From positions 1 to 17,218 of the forward strand of contig JADNRV010000696.1 of the NCBI GenBank assembly GCA_015499995.1: 17,218 nt of DNA, given 5' to 3'. Shown here in pieces: positions 1-9,274 of this stretch (the first letter of the stretch is position 1; each line of letters begins with the position of its first letter). A model generated the notes under the pieces. That model saw only the letters and a program-made list of their open reading frames with translations. It had not been told where the DNA came from and did no database searches. Source of the stretch: Flammula alnicola. Taxonomy: Eukaryota; Basidiomycota; Agaricomycetes; Agaricales; Strophariaceae. Made by a program: the position numbers and the translations under genes.

Positions 1-641
1 AATGCGCGTGGATGGAGGAAGCCGCTGCAGGTCTATCTCCTCCACACAAGCGATACTGCAGCCCCCTCTCCCGCGCGCTCGATATATGCGATCTCATGCT
101 CAATAAGGTGTTTTCGGAACACCTGCATCCGTGCTCGTCCTTGAGGTACATACAATCTCTCGTCATCGAACTATTCGCCAATTTTCGTTGATGAACTTCA
201 AGAATTGCCGCGAGGAGAATGGAGTGCATACCTGCGACAAGCGCCGCACTCGATCGTACATCTCGGATTATAAGCCTCACTTCGCGGTCGAGGAGACATT
301 TGAGGAGTACGATCAATTATAGCACCCTACCATCCAAGAGACGAAAGCGGAGGTTGCTCAATGTGCTGGAAAGGTGATGGATTCTGATTTAGTAGATATT
401 GTCACACTACTACTAGAGTTACATAACAAGGATCATATTAAGGAAGAGCTGCAACCTGTGGAAGAGGTGAACACTCCCGTCTCTTCGCCATAAGTTGAGT
501 TCAAATGACTCACAACATATCAATGACCGAAGCCCGGAATCATCCATGTTCCCCAACCAGCCTGAGGACTGGGAAGCGCTTCAGCATTCGGGGATAGCAT
601 TTGACCCGAATATCAGGCCCCGTGAGACAACTAGAACCTAG
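1..641 (+). pseudogene. decayed coding remnant, unrecognised protein
   Basis: Protein-like stretches continue on the plus strand but change frame several times. One block (about 58-198) ends at TGA just after FANFR. A second, in another frame (about 197-280), includes DELQELPRGEW. A third (about 269-493) runs from DYKPHF through an in-frame TAG at 320-322 to LVDIVTLLLELHNKDH. A fourth (about 494-641) includes MFPNQPEDWEALQ and ends in TAG. Each block has ordinary amino-acid composition without low complexity, so I read them as pieces of one former gene that enters from the left edge. I do not recognise the family. Unseen introns could explain some of the frame changes, but the TAG after EEYDQL has no good splice sites around it. 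The 3' end meets the minus-strand secreted-protein gene tail to tail. Confidence 0.35.
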
Positions 642-1209
642 AATCCAATGGTGACTCCCCAGGAGGTAGCCGCGGGGATAAGCATCTGCAGGGCAGGTGG
701 GTCAAGTCCAGTGATGTATGAGAAGAGGAGCATGCGAGCTGGATCCATGTGAGCGTGGTGTATATAGCCGTTAAGGTTGTTTTCATGTCTCTTGTAGAAA
801 CAATGGGCGGCCGTGTGGTCCTGTGACAGAATCCACAGCTTTGGCAGTTGATGCATCTTGTCTATGTCAGCCGTAATGACACAAGTCCAGTCCGCCGAGT
901 CGTGATCCCACTGGCCCAGTCCAGGTGAGAGGTATGCACCCTCGCCAGTTTGCACCCCATTGGCGGCAACAGCAGTAAGTGTTCCGGCTTTGTTATACTC
1001 CTCTGCCACACCCTAAAAGGAAAATTAAAATGTGTCAGCCACCTTGCTTAAATTAGATGTGTGAACATAGTACATACAGGACGGACATAGCGATAGCCTA
1101 TGATTTCATGTTGTGCGTGATTTTGAAACCTTTGTTCGTCGAGCGGCAAGTAGACCAAAGTGACAAGCGCCAGAAATGTGGAAAGAATAATCGCGACTCG
1201 AGACATCAT
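638..1209 (-). CDS. small secreted protein, basidiomycete-specific family
   Basis: Two exons, 1209-1078 and 1012-638, are split by a 65-nt intron (1013-1077) with a GTATGT donor and TTTTAG acceptor. Joining them gives 168 residues. Two adjacent ATGs (1209 and 1206) could start it. Residues 1-20 (MMSRVAIILSTFLALVTLVY) form a signal peptide or anchor, so the protein is probably secreted. The mature part has GYRYV (38-42), GEGAYLSPGLGQW (67-79) and LQMLIP (152-157). I recall this GYR...G(D/E)G.Y..PG.G.W...LQ.LIP layout in small secreted Agaricomycete proteins of unknown function. The early Arg and the G.G.Y turn faintly recall ADP-ribosyltransferase folds, but no catalytic Glu motif is visible, so no enzyme role is claimed. 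The intact frame and clean intron suggest a live gene. A TATAAAAT box lies 110 bp upstream of the start. Confidence 0.7.
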
Positions 1210-1318
1210 GATGATGGGTAAATGCATTTCAGTGAATGATTACGAGAAGGGTCCAGCCCAGGGGAAATACAATGCTGAAAGGGATGTGACGAGCACCAGC
1301 CCACCAAGCTTGCGCTGT

Positions 1319-1326
1319 ATTTTATA
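1319..1326 (-). promoter_or_regulatory. TATA box of the secreted-protein gene
   Basis: The minus strand reads TATAAAAT about 110 bp upstream of the ATG at 1209. Spacing and orientation suit the core promoter of the 638-1209 gene. It is a composition-level match only. Confidence 0.4.
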
Positions 1327-1487
1327 TTGGTTGTGAAAAGGGGTGCTGGCGGTATACCATATGGTATCAGACAGCTTTGATCGGACGGTTCGGACCCAGT
1401 CTTCAGTTGCAGACTGCAGTCCTATGATGCTCAAAGGTATTTTTGGTATAGAGAGAGGGCGAGAGCTCAGAGGCCTCACTCGAGGGG

Positions 1488-1496
1488 TATAAAATA
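1488..1496 (+). promoter_or_regulatory. TATA box of the DSP pseudogene
   Basis: GGGTATAAAATA on the plus strand lies about 75 bp upstream of the first in-frame ATG (1568) of the phosphatase pseudogene. The GC-flanked TATAAAATA is a near-consensus core promoter. It suggests the pseudogene could still be transcribed although its reading frame is broken. Confidence 0.5.
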
Positions 1497-1567
1497 TGCA
1501 TCGTCATTGAGAACATTGCACGATCACATCTTTGTTATTCGAAATCTTTCCATCTTCAACGTGCCAG

Positions 1568-2495
1568 ATGCTCCACACCGTGCATGTCCATCATGATCGC
1601 ACATCGACACCGCTGGTAAGACCAGCCCTTCGCGTCCCGCCCCAGCCCCGCCTACATCTATTTCTTATCCAACTGGAGCCATGATCGCGCCCATGCACCA
1701 GATCCTCACTCCTTCTCCTCTCTCTTTGCAATCCCAGGCCACACACACCGGCGCCCTCTACCTCGGCTCTCTCGCTACCTCGGCTCTCTCTCAGCAGTGC
1801 AAGATGCCCCCATGCTGCGCTCGCATCACATCTCGCACCTCGTCCAGGTGCTCGACGTTCCATGGCTCCCGCTCTCAAAACAAGACTTCGACTGTTACAG
1901 AATCGAGATCATGGACAAGAGGGCCCTGGATATCTGCCCGTATTTGGAGGGTGTCGATTGTGCGCTGAGGAAAGGAGGTATGTGCTGGTGCATTGTCAAC
2001 AGGCGAGCCTTTTTGGTTGCCTTCTTGTTGTGGGGTTGGTTCCCTGCTTCTGGTCTGTTTCTCATCGAGTGGTCTTTTTGCGGGGTGGGATGGCAAACAT
2101 ACAGATGCTGTCGTCCATCCATCCGTGCCCCTCGCTCGCCGTGCTCGACGGTCCACCTGACACCAACGTACTATGGTACAATGTCGCATGATGGCGTAGA
2201 ATGGGCAGACTTTACTGACGTGTGCCTGTCTGCTGTCTTCTCCCATCTCTCTGCGTTCCCAGTACCTCCGCCAGCCACCCCTCCTGTCCCTCTCCTCTTC
2301 TTCTCCTCGTCCCATGTACTCATTTTCACAACACTCAAACTAACCTCCCCCCTTTCTTCAGGGCGTCTCGCGATCATCATCGCCTACCTCTACCCGCAAC
2401 CACGGCATGTCGCATGACGCCGGCACGCGTGCATCTGCCCTAACTCGGGGTTTGTGCATGCGCTGCAGGAGTGGGAGGCGGTGTCGCACAGTTGA
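1568..2495 (+). pseudogene. dual-specificity phosphatase (DSP) pseudogene, copy 1
   Basis: DSPs remove phosphate from Tyr and Ser/Thr using an HCxxGxSR loop. Pieces appear in order but in shifting frames: GALYLGSL (about 1753-1776), SHHISHLVQVLDVPWLPLS (about 1818-1880), the pre-loop helix DICPYLEG, YVLVHCQQ (1979-2002), then after a 359-nt interval GVSR (2362-2373), IIAYL, and the C-terminal NSGFVHALQEWEAVS ending in TGA at 2493-2495. The break falls between HCQQ and GVSR at phase 0. The interval ends TTCTTCAG but starts GCGAGC, so the donor is GC, not GT. A likely first exon, 1568-1615, joins by GTAAG...CCCAG (intron 1616-1737). Frameshifts near 1790, 1975 and 2375, plus a short loss before the loop, disable the frame. 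Copy 2 at 10276-10791 is a paralogue. I am sure of the family and fairly sure it is dead. Confidence 0.75.
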
Positions 2496-3523
2496 CCCAG
2501 CGACAACGTAATCTCCCACTTTAAAATCCGTCAAATTTTTTTTCATTTTGGTTCCGTGATTGTGATCTGCCCTCTCGCATTTTTCTCTTGGCATGAATTG
2601 GCGGCTCACTCTGAAATCTCCTGGACATTCATTTGGACGTGTACTCGTTCATTTTATCTGGACGTCCCTTCCTTTCCTTCCCTTTCACCTCATCACCCTC
2701 CTTGCCCTTCTTTTTGCCAGCTCCGCCACTTTGCTTGGACTACTTGTACACCCACTTTTATTTATCTTACAATTGTCCCCCTATTCGTTCATTCAAAATT
2801 ATATCCTATTCCATTCTACGCCCCGTCCATCTCTGTATTTCTTCTCTCTCCAGTGTGGCTGTCGGTGCCACGCGGATGCGCTATAACAAAAATAGATGTG
2901 TCCCTCCTGATGTTAGATGCATATCTATATGTGCATGGCATCGTCTTCTTCCTAAGTAATGGCAGCCGAGCCTCTGAAGTCAGTCCAGGCGGACGTTACA
3001 GTACTCATGTTGGAAGTATATTTATATGCGCACAGCCTCGTCTTCGAGGTAATAGCGAAGGTGGGCGCCTATTGAAATTTAACTGGCAACGTCAGACAAT
3101 TCATCTATTCCATTCAGGCTGTCCATGCATTTAGACTATAGTGCTGGCCTCTATCATTATGTCGCTCTTCCACTTATCTGGCTGGTATCGTAGGAAGATC
3201 AGGCACTTGTGGGCGTGACAGAAATTTTTGCTCTATCACGTGTGAAGAATGAGTTTAGGGTTAGAGTGTTGTCTTTGTACACGCGGTGACAGTCTCGGCT
3301 AATGTGACCATTCTTGTCCGTGACTGCCACCACGCGACGGTGCTCGACGAGCAGGCTGAGGCTCCAGCCTGCAGTCTCGCTTTCTTTACTTGCCAAAGAC
3401 AACTGGCTCTTTCCTAGGCAATACACTCTCTCTAAGAGCTCGAGACCTCACTTCCATGCCCAGAGTCCGTGACACATCATCACTTCACTCGTCCTGATAC
3501 AACCAACGCTCTGAGCCACAAGG
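2496..3523. other. gene-free, pyrimidine-rich stretch
   Basis: I see no supportable gene here. The first part follows the DSP pseudogene and contains a long C/T-rich tract (about 2660-2730), a counterpart of the C/T-rich DNA behind the second DSP copy (about 10885-10990), so it probably belonged to the same duplicated unit. Open frames here are composition artefacts. About 3430-3523 is the likely 5' flank of the next gene. No TATA box stands out there. Confidence 0.45.
2908..3056 (+). repeat. degenerate direct duplication
   Basis: Two segments about 97 bp apart (about 2908-2966 and 3006-3056) share the order ATGTTRGA, TATATnTATATGYGCA, YCTCGTCTTC or its near variant, then GTAATRGC. They are only roughly 70 percent alike by eye. 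The TATATGYGCAC part also resembles sequence behind DSP copy 2 near 11035-11065. Confidence 0.35.
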
Positions 3524-5050
3524 ATGGATCCCACCAGCCGCCAACTGCCACACCCTGCCAGCCAAAAGCCCCGAATCCGAGACTTTGAGGCCAATCTGCC
3601 ACTGCCGTCCACCGCCATTCCTAGACCATCCAACTTCGCCATCAACAAGCTGCGAGAGCTCGAATACGTCGAGCTGTACTATTTCACGCCCGAAGGTCTT
3701 GCCGAAGCCATAACGTATGACCACTCCGCCACGCATGATGCCCTTACCTTCGCACAAATCGATGGAACCATCGTTCTATGCCCCTCCTCGACATCCAACC
3801 CATCTCCAAACGCGGTCCCAGACGACGTGCTCACCTGGCGCCAAATGACCATCGCCAAAACGACCCTCCTGCGCTGCATGGCCAACACCGGGTGGGCCAA
3901 CAATTACATTGCTGCCCTCAACAAATTCTACACATGCCTAGAAGCCCACCAAACTAGATTCGAACCTGAGGGTGAAGCATCCCTCCTCCAGTACCAGGCT
4001 GAAGTCCGCCGTGAATGGCACGACGCTCTGGATCCGAGCAGACCAGGCCTCGCCTTTGACATCAGCCAAATCAATGAGGACCGCATCACTACAACAATGG
4101 CGAACATCCTCAACAGGAAGCATGCTGCCAACGTGTTACGGTTAGTCAATCACCACTCAGCCTGACGGTCCGCGGATCACTAACAAATCCTTTACATACC
4201 ACTTTACACCCCAATACTGGTGCCGGCACAACATGCACCTGCCACCTGCACCCATGCACCCCGCACCCATGTGCCTTCGCACCCGTGCACCCATGTGCAC
4301 TCGCGCTCATGCACCCCGCACCGGTGCACCCATGCGCCTCTGCACTCATGCGCCCTTGCACCTACACTCCCACACACTACACGTGTGCTCGCCACTGCTT
4401 GCCACACTGATCCCTCCCCACAACTACACCCATGCCCGCACCCACCTTAACGGCACCCGCGACTACAAATCCACATGCGCACCTTGAACCCTGCACCCCG
4501 CATCGACTCAATCAGCTTGGAGCGAGAGCTCGCAAGGCGGGCGACCTCAACATCGCCAACTAACCACAAATCGGAGTCATCGGGATCGCCACAAAGCAGC
4601 AGGTCCCACTCCCTGTCCGACGATGAAACAACGGATGATAGGTCCGAGACATCCAACTCCGAGCCAAGACGAGGCAGAAGGCGGCCCTCTTCCACTGGAT
4701 ACACACCTGCCGACGATGAATATAAATCACCTGAGTCAAATACGAGCAGCAGGGCAACCTCGCCCATCTATGATGAACTAATAGATCCTGGAGCCGAGTC
4801 ATCCGATTCAGAACATAGCTGCCGGTCAAGATCCTCACCCGCTGACCATAGACACAGAGAAGCAAAGCCCGCAACACCTGAAACAGACACAAGCGACAGG
4901 TCCCTATCACCCACCGACACTTTACTATATGAACAGAGCACTGGTCGCAGACGCCGACATTATCCATCGCCTCTAACTCACTCAGAAACCGAATCCCCAC
5001 CACGAAAAGCAAAACAGATGAGAGAATACAGTGCGCCAAGATCGGACTAG
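3524..5050 (+). CDS. conserved Agaricomycete hypothetical protein with disordered Ser/Arg tail
   Basis: Two exons, 3524-4140 and 4516-5050, give 383 residues if the 375-nt intron is removed (GTTAGT donor, CAATCAG acceptor). The joint keeps frame: the split Arg codon runs straight into LERELARRA. Residues 1-206 are compact and include RELEYVELYYFTPEGLAEA (about 45-63), LTWRQMTIAKTTLLRCMA and a Trp/His-rich helix (RREWHDAL). I recall this E(Y/F)V.L.YFTPEG...W.Q...AK pattern from multi-copy hypothetical proteins in mushroom genomes, often near mobile elements. I know no function. The tail (206-383) is Ser-, Glu- and Arg-rich with clusters such as RRGRRRP and GRRRRH that could act as nuclear signals. 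If the intron is not spliced, the protein stops at 213 residues after LVNHHSA. Codon use looks uniform across both exons. Confidence 0.6.
4231..4365 (+). repeat. GCACCCATG-type minisatellite inside an intron
   Basis: Imperfect short units built from TGCACC, CCATG and CGCACC follow one another for about 135 bp inside the proposed 4141-4515 intron. The strand is C-rich and has no AG dinucleotide. Open frames across it are low-complexity His/Pro/Thr/Cys strings and are not real proteins. Confidence 0.6.
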
Positions 5051-5356
5051 CCCACTGCTCACCACAACAAAGGCCACGAGTACCTGCTCCTGACATGTGG
5101 GGACCCAGACTCTCTGGATGCGTCGCAGAACTCCTAAACTCTGGGAATCGCAGCTCGTCTCAGTCCCGAACGGGATTTCTGTTAGACCAAAAGCCTCACG
5201 GCTTTCCCCACATACCGCGCTCTATACATCTTCCGCATATGCTACAGCTACCTCATGTTCACATCGCTACTCATGTAAGATTGAACATACACCAAGCATG
5301 AGACAGCGAGCATAGTACAAAGACCACCTTATTCATCGATCTTGCTCTTCATTTCC
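5051..5356. other. intergenic, no gene seen
   Basis: This 306-bp gap lies between the stop of the 383-residue gene and the proposed start of the APH-like gene. I see only short open frames without protein character and no repeat or clear TATA box. Confidence 0.4.
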
Positions 5357-6235
5357 ATGGACATGTAAGCAGCTATCCACCTGCTTTCTGATCTGTACTC
5401 ATATGTCTTCAGGTTCTTAAAATATATTAATCCTCCTTCCGAGGTCCTTGAGGGTATTCTGGACTAGATCAAAGGCGCCGCTCATTTCCATACAAGTGGA
5501 ATAATATCCAACACCAGCGGCCACGCAGGGCTGGTTTTAATCAGCGGCGAGAGACTTGTGAAGTTTGGCAAGGCAGTGTCGATGGAAGAGGCAGCTGAAA
5601 TGGAGTATGCACGTCAGAACACCCGCATACCAGTGCCGAAAGTACCCTACGCTTTCCGCCATGGCCCGTATAACTGGGGCTATATAGTCATGGACTTTAT
5701 CAAGGCGGAGACACTCGATAATGCTCAGTTTTCCTTGTCGGAGGATCAGCTCCTTATGATAGCTAGGCAGCTCAACGACTTCGTCGGACAGTTGCGGGAG
5801 ATTGGTAGCAATCAAGCTACGTTCATGGGTTCGTGGCCCAGCGGATCATTTCGCAATATTTACTTTCATGGCTCACCTCCACCACAAGAGTTTCGGACGA
5901 TGGACGAGTTCAGGGAGTACTGGCTTGAGAGGGTCCCAAAGGGCGACCGCGACGCGCCCCCGCTGGATCACACTGCCGTCGTCAATAAGCAGATAGTCTT
6001 GACACATGGAGATCTCTCGCCGCGAAATATTCTCATCAAGGACAGTGTCATCGTGGCTATTCTTGATTGGGAGACTTTGGGGTGGTATCCCATCTTCTGG
6101 GAGTATACCTTCGCCGACAGAGGAGCATGGTATGGGAAGTGGGCTAAGGCTCTTGCGTCTGCCCTTGGCCCGATGACTAACGAAGGAAACTATTATGGCT
6201 ACCTTATCAATGACGCTATCCAAACTTCGTACTGA
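5357..6235 (+). pseudogene. APH-family (aminoglycoside phosphotransferase/kinase-like) gene with one in-frame stop
   Basis: Fungal APH proteins share a protein-kinase fold and are mostly of unknown substrate. The Brenner-type loop HGDLSPRNILI (His codon 6005-6007, catalytic Asp 6011-6013, Asn 6026-6028) and the metal-binding ILDWE (Asp 6065-6067) are intact. So are the IPVPKV strand and the GYIVMDFI hinge, and LVKFG supplies a candidate ATP-binding Lys. The likely start is ATG 5357, with a 48-nt intron (5365-5412, GTAAGC...CTTCAG) joining in frame to FLKYINPPSEVLEGILD. That frame hits TAG at 5465-5467 and then stays open to the end. I see no alternative splice that removes the TAG and keeps frame. 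A later start (ATG 5582) would lose the first strands. It looks recently disabled, or the TAG is a sequencing or assembly error. Confidence 0.7.
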
Positions 6236-6605
6236 TCTCCTTTCAGAATTTCCTGCTATACCAGTCACCACGTTGACATACCTTTATTTAAACTATCGCT
6301 TTCCTACATTGTTTTCGAGCAGGGGTCTTTGGTAGTAATGGAAATGGAATTTGTTCTCGTTCGGATCTAGCATTCCGTAGACAGAGTCTGCCTGTCTTCA
6401 CTTTCACCATATTGCAGTCCACCAGCCACCAGCTGCGCATTTCATACATGTATCTGACAATATAGGGACGTAAAAGAAAAGAGCCATCGATGTGAAAAGC
6501 GGTAATCTCGGCAATGTGATGATACTTGAATAGACATGGACCAGGTTCCGAACATGCCATTAAAAGAGAGCAGAAATCTCTTGCTTGAGCTTCCCTCGAC
6601 TGAGC

Positions 6606-6613
6606 GATGAACC
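6606..6613 (+). repeat. left target-site duplication GATGAACC
   Basis: The 8 bp next to the left end of the hAT-type element differ at one base from GACGAACC at the right end (7228-7235). An 8-bp duplication is the hallmark of hAT insertion. Confidence 0.75.
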
Positions 6614-7227
6614 TAGTGTTTAAAGGTCCAGTCTTGGGACTGGAAAAAGACCGCAACCAGACCAGACTGGACCGCAAAAAGACCGGACCAGCAGTCCGGT
6701 CTTTTGATTTTTGGGAATCAAAGATCGCAAAAAGACCGGTCTCAGTGGACCGGTCTTTGCGGTTAAGACCGGTCTGAACCGGCTACTTTTTAGCCCTGAT
6801 TTATCCCTTCAAATCGGCCCCAAGGGCATCCAGATTGGTGAAGTTTTGGCTGAGAAATAAATAAAACAGTCAAAAAGTTTCTAAAAGAGTAGAAAATGCG
6901 GAATATTAGTGTAGAACAGTCAATTCTCAACGAAATTTAACGTTCCAGGGCTCAATTTCAAGGTATATATTACGTCTACAAATATTACTGATACATATAT
7001 ATCAAATTACTGGTGGTTTGCATCGAAAAACCGGTCTTAGACCGGTTAACTGGTTAAGACCGGAATCTGGTTCAGACCGGTCCAAGACTGCAAAAGACCG
7101 ACGTAGACCGGTCTGAATCGGTCCAGTCCGGTTTTTTGACATCTTGGGATGTATATGGACCGGTCTCGGTCTCGGTCTATGTCCCTGGGGGCCAAAAGAC
7201 CGGACTGGACCGGACTTCAAAACACTA
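6614..7227. mobile_element. non-autonomous hAT element (MITE-like), 614 bp
   Basis: The ends are imperfect terminal inverted repeats. The left end reads TAGTGTTTAAAGGTCCAGTC and the right end, reverse-complemented, TAGTGTTTTGAAGTCCGGTC (about 16 of 20 matching). Eight-bp flanks GATGAACC and GACGAACC form the target duplication. Subterminal zones (about 6640-6790 and 7025-7215) are crowded with the palindromic ACCGGTCT or AGACCGGT motif, six or more copies, as expected for transposase-binding sites. The centre is AT-rich and has no gene, so the element must depend on a transposase encoded elsewhere. The TA start, 8-bp duplication and clustered short subterminal motifs point to hAT rather than Tc1/mariner (TA duplication) or PIF/Harbinger (3 bp). 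The one-base difference between duplications and the imperfect ends suggest an older insertion. Confidence 0.82.
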
Positions 7228-7235
7228 GACGAACC
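7228..7235 (+). repeat. right target-site duplication GACGAACC
   Basis: This is the partner of 6606-6613, with a C for the T at the third position. It directly abuts the last base of the right terminal inverted repeat. Confidence 0.75.
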
Positions 7236-7639
7236 CATTGCCGTACGATGCCCGATGATGCATGAAAGCGAGAGCGCTTTTCATGGTCACGCCCACAACC
7301 GTGTCTGCCAGCTGGATTGGCATCCGTGCTGGACAGCCATAAGGCGAAGGATGCGAATGTATTTTCCTCCACCAAATAATCTTGATCGAAGTACGCGGCA
7401 TGCGAACCCGTTTTCATCGTCGTCAAGCGATCGAAGAACATTTGACTTTTGGAATGAGGACAAATGTGCTTCTGCATCTTCCGGAGCATGTCTGTATATG
7501 ATGGGAGACCGCGAGCCAACTCCTTTGATGAATAATTTTCCTGTACATGTGGTAACTCAGTGGGAGACAACACACCTTGGTGAAAATCAGCTCGCTGGGA
7601 GCTACCACTACAGCACGAATAGTGATGGTGTAATGGCAT

Positions 7640-8437
7640 CCCTCCTCTGACTAGAAGTATCTTTCAATTTGATTTCGGTCTCGGCTTGAGAGCTTGAGAA
7701 GCCGCTCAACAATAGGGTCGAAGTAAGCATATCCTGCTCGATGTCCTCGCGTAAACTAACAAGTAAGGAGGTGCCGACGTGGCGATACGCACCCTGGGAG
7801 ATAGGAAGACTTGCATTTGGCTCTGGATCTTCAAGGGCAGGAATGAGCAGAGCACGGCGAAGTCCGGTGAAAAGTGATTTCCTGTAGAAAGCAGAGAGGA
7901 GCAAGATGGGTTTGCAACAATATGACTGAACAAGAGGAGTATACGCACCTCCAAGTCTGTCCATAGTTCGTCTATGATCACAGCGGAGACACAATACCAA
8001 CATTATATTCCAAACTTCGAGCATTCTTGACTTCCCAAATGGTCTTTGCTGTCCTCTGGCTCGGTTGCTGAGGCTCCGGTTGCGCCTGTGCCTGGAATGT
8101 TGCCCTGGATCTTGCGGTTGCGGACACATTCTTTGAAGAATTGACAGGGTTGCTTCTGCTGCGCCCGTATCCGAGCTCGAGTCAGCGAGCCTCTAGAGCA
8201 TGATGGGTTGCCAAGGTCATTGTCCTCACTCACGTTCGCATTGCTCGTGGACGTTGTGGACAAAAAATGTCCCCTCATGTATCCCTTGATGGCAGGTACG
8301 GTGACCAGACGCGCAAACTTCATATCGCGCATCTGACGACATTGGACAAAGAGGGAGTTATAAAAAAGCAGTATGAATATCATGGAGTTATGGGCGTGGG
8401 GGATGTAGAATATACAAGCAGAGGAGCTAGCCGCCAT
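7640..8437 (-). pseudogene. unrecognised intron-containing gene, probably decayed
   Basis: On the minus strand a start at 8437 (MAASSSACIFY) opens a frame with MRDMKFARLVTVPAIKGYMRG. A Gln/Pro-rich linker (FQAQAQPEPQQPSQRTAK) then leads to TIWE. A possible intron (GTCAAG...ATCATAG, about 60 nt) joins to TNYGQTWR. A clear one (GTGCGT at about 7948 to CTACAG at about 7882) joins to KSLFTGLRRALLIPALEDPEP and LLVSLREDIEQD. The protein-like text then continues one frame over as YAYFDPIVERLLKLSSRD and ends at TAG. The joints at the N-terminal end are unclear and one frameshift seems unavoidable. Family unknown. A repeat shared with the 205-residue gene lies about 100 bp upstream. Confidence 0.35.
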
Positions 8438-8533
8438 TTTAGGAGAGTTAAGAGAAGAGGACGAACATGGAAGTGTGGCAGAAGCCTGGAGAGTTTGAGG
8501 CTGAGCTAGGGACTGTCACTGTGTATTCTAAGC

Positions 8534-8582
8534 GGTCGGCTAGATTAGATTAGATAGTGTCAGAGGCTGTGCGTCCATAGAT
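8534..8582 (+). repeat. dispersed about 50-bp element, copy A
   Basis: It matches 10028-10077 with about five substitutions and one indel. The shared core contains TAGATTAGATTA followed by TCAGAGGCTGTGC and GTCCATAGAT. It lies about 100 bp upstream of the minus-strand start at 8437. It may be a retroelement LTR/internal junction or a shared promoter element. Confidence 0.55.
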
Positions 8583-9274
8583 AGATGCCGGCGGACAATA
8601 CTATCACCGACCAGGTATCACCGACATCTCATGCCCCAAACTTTCTGATTTTCTGATTTTGCAAAAAATTTCCCGACATGCTTGCGGAGTGAGGGCGTTC
8701 TGCAGAAGATCTCTTGTTGTTATTAAGTTAATGGAAGGGTTGAAGCATCTGATGTTCCCACAAGTTTTGAATCGAAGGATATCGCTCGAGGAAAGGTCCG
8801 ACGGCTACTGCCGTCGACAAAACCCTTGTTTATATGATCTTTCTAATCTTATCTATCTTCTGATCTCATCTATGGTTGTATGATGTCCGATGCAAGTTGC
8901 CCTAGAACAGTTACTCTACATACCATCCTCTCTCTCGCCAACAAGCTCGTGGGTACTAGGAACGTCAATCTTTTACCCCGAGTTCACGTAGGGACCATCT
9001 AAATTGGGGCTACGGCACAACTTTTTGGATAGAGACGGAATGTGCATTGACTCACTGTGGTTTTACATCTGGTTTGTTACTTCGATAAAGCTGGGAGGCA
9101 GATTTAGACCACCTATGAACGCCAGCTGTGTCCAAATCAGAACGCGTCCTGACGATCTTAACTTATGATTGTCGAGGTGAAGCATGCGCTGCCAGCGGAT
9201 GAAGAAATTTCATGGATTCTGGCTGTTTCAGCTGTTGCGTTACCGAACATGAATAAGGGATACAACTACATGTA
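8583..9274. other. intergenic, no supportable gene
   Basis: I see no gene with confidence. There is a perfect small hairpin at 8799-8816 (CGACGGC, loop TACT, GCCGTCG) and a tandem TTTCTGAT at about 8642-8658. A short plus-strand stretch near 9165-9275 has protein-like composition (IVEVKHALPADEEISWILA) but no start, splice or partner exon that I trust. Confidence 0.4.

Larger units (their letters stand above)
6288..7639 (-). pseudogene. unrecognised coding sequence split by the hAT element
   Basis: The minus strand between 7639 and 7228 encodes protein-like text (ELARGLPSYTDMLRKMQKHI, SQMFFDRLTTMKTGSHAAYF) and then, one frame over, IQLADTVVGVTMKSALAFMHH running to the element's right edge. 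Left of the element (6613-6288) a frame beginning FIAQSREAQARDFCSLLMA runs about 108 codons to a stop. Counting the 8-bp target duplication once, the two frames flanking the element are in phase, so the insertion seems to have landed inside a reading frame. At least one frameshift (about 7320-7330) is present besides the insertion. I do not recognise the family. It may be the 3' part of the gene whose 5' part is annotated at 7640-8437. Confidence 0.4.

Noticed and set aside
2222..3134. Long plus-strand open frames after the DSP pseudogene
   Set aside because: They come from pyrimidine-rich DNA (Ser/Pro/Leu/Phe strings) and overlap each other in all frames.
4146..4487. His/Pro/Cys-rich open frames on both strands
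   Set aside because: They are translations of the minisatellite in the intron, with no domain character.
8799..8816. CGACGGC/GCCGTCG hairpin as a terminator or ncRNA
   Set aside because: A 7-bp stem with a 4-nt loop alone is common. There is no U-tract and no adjacent gene end.
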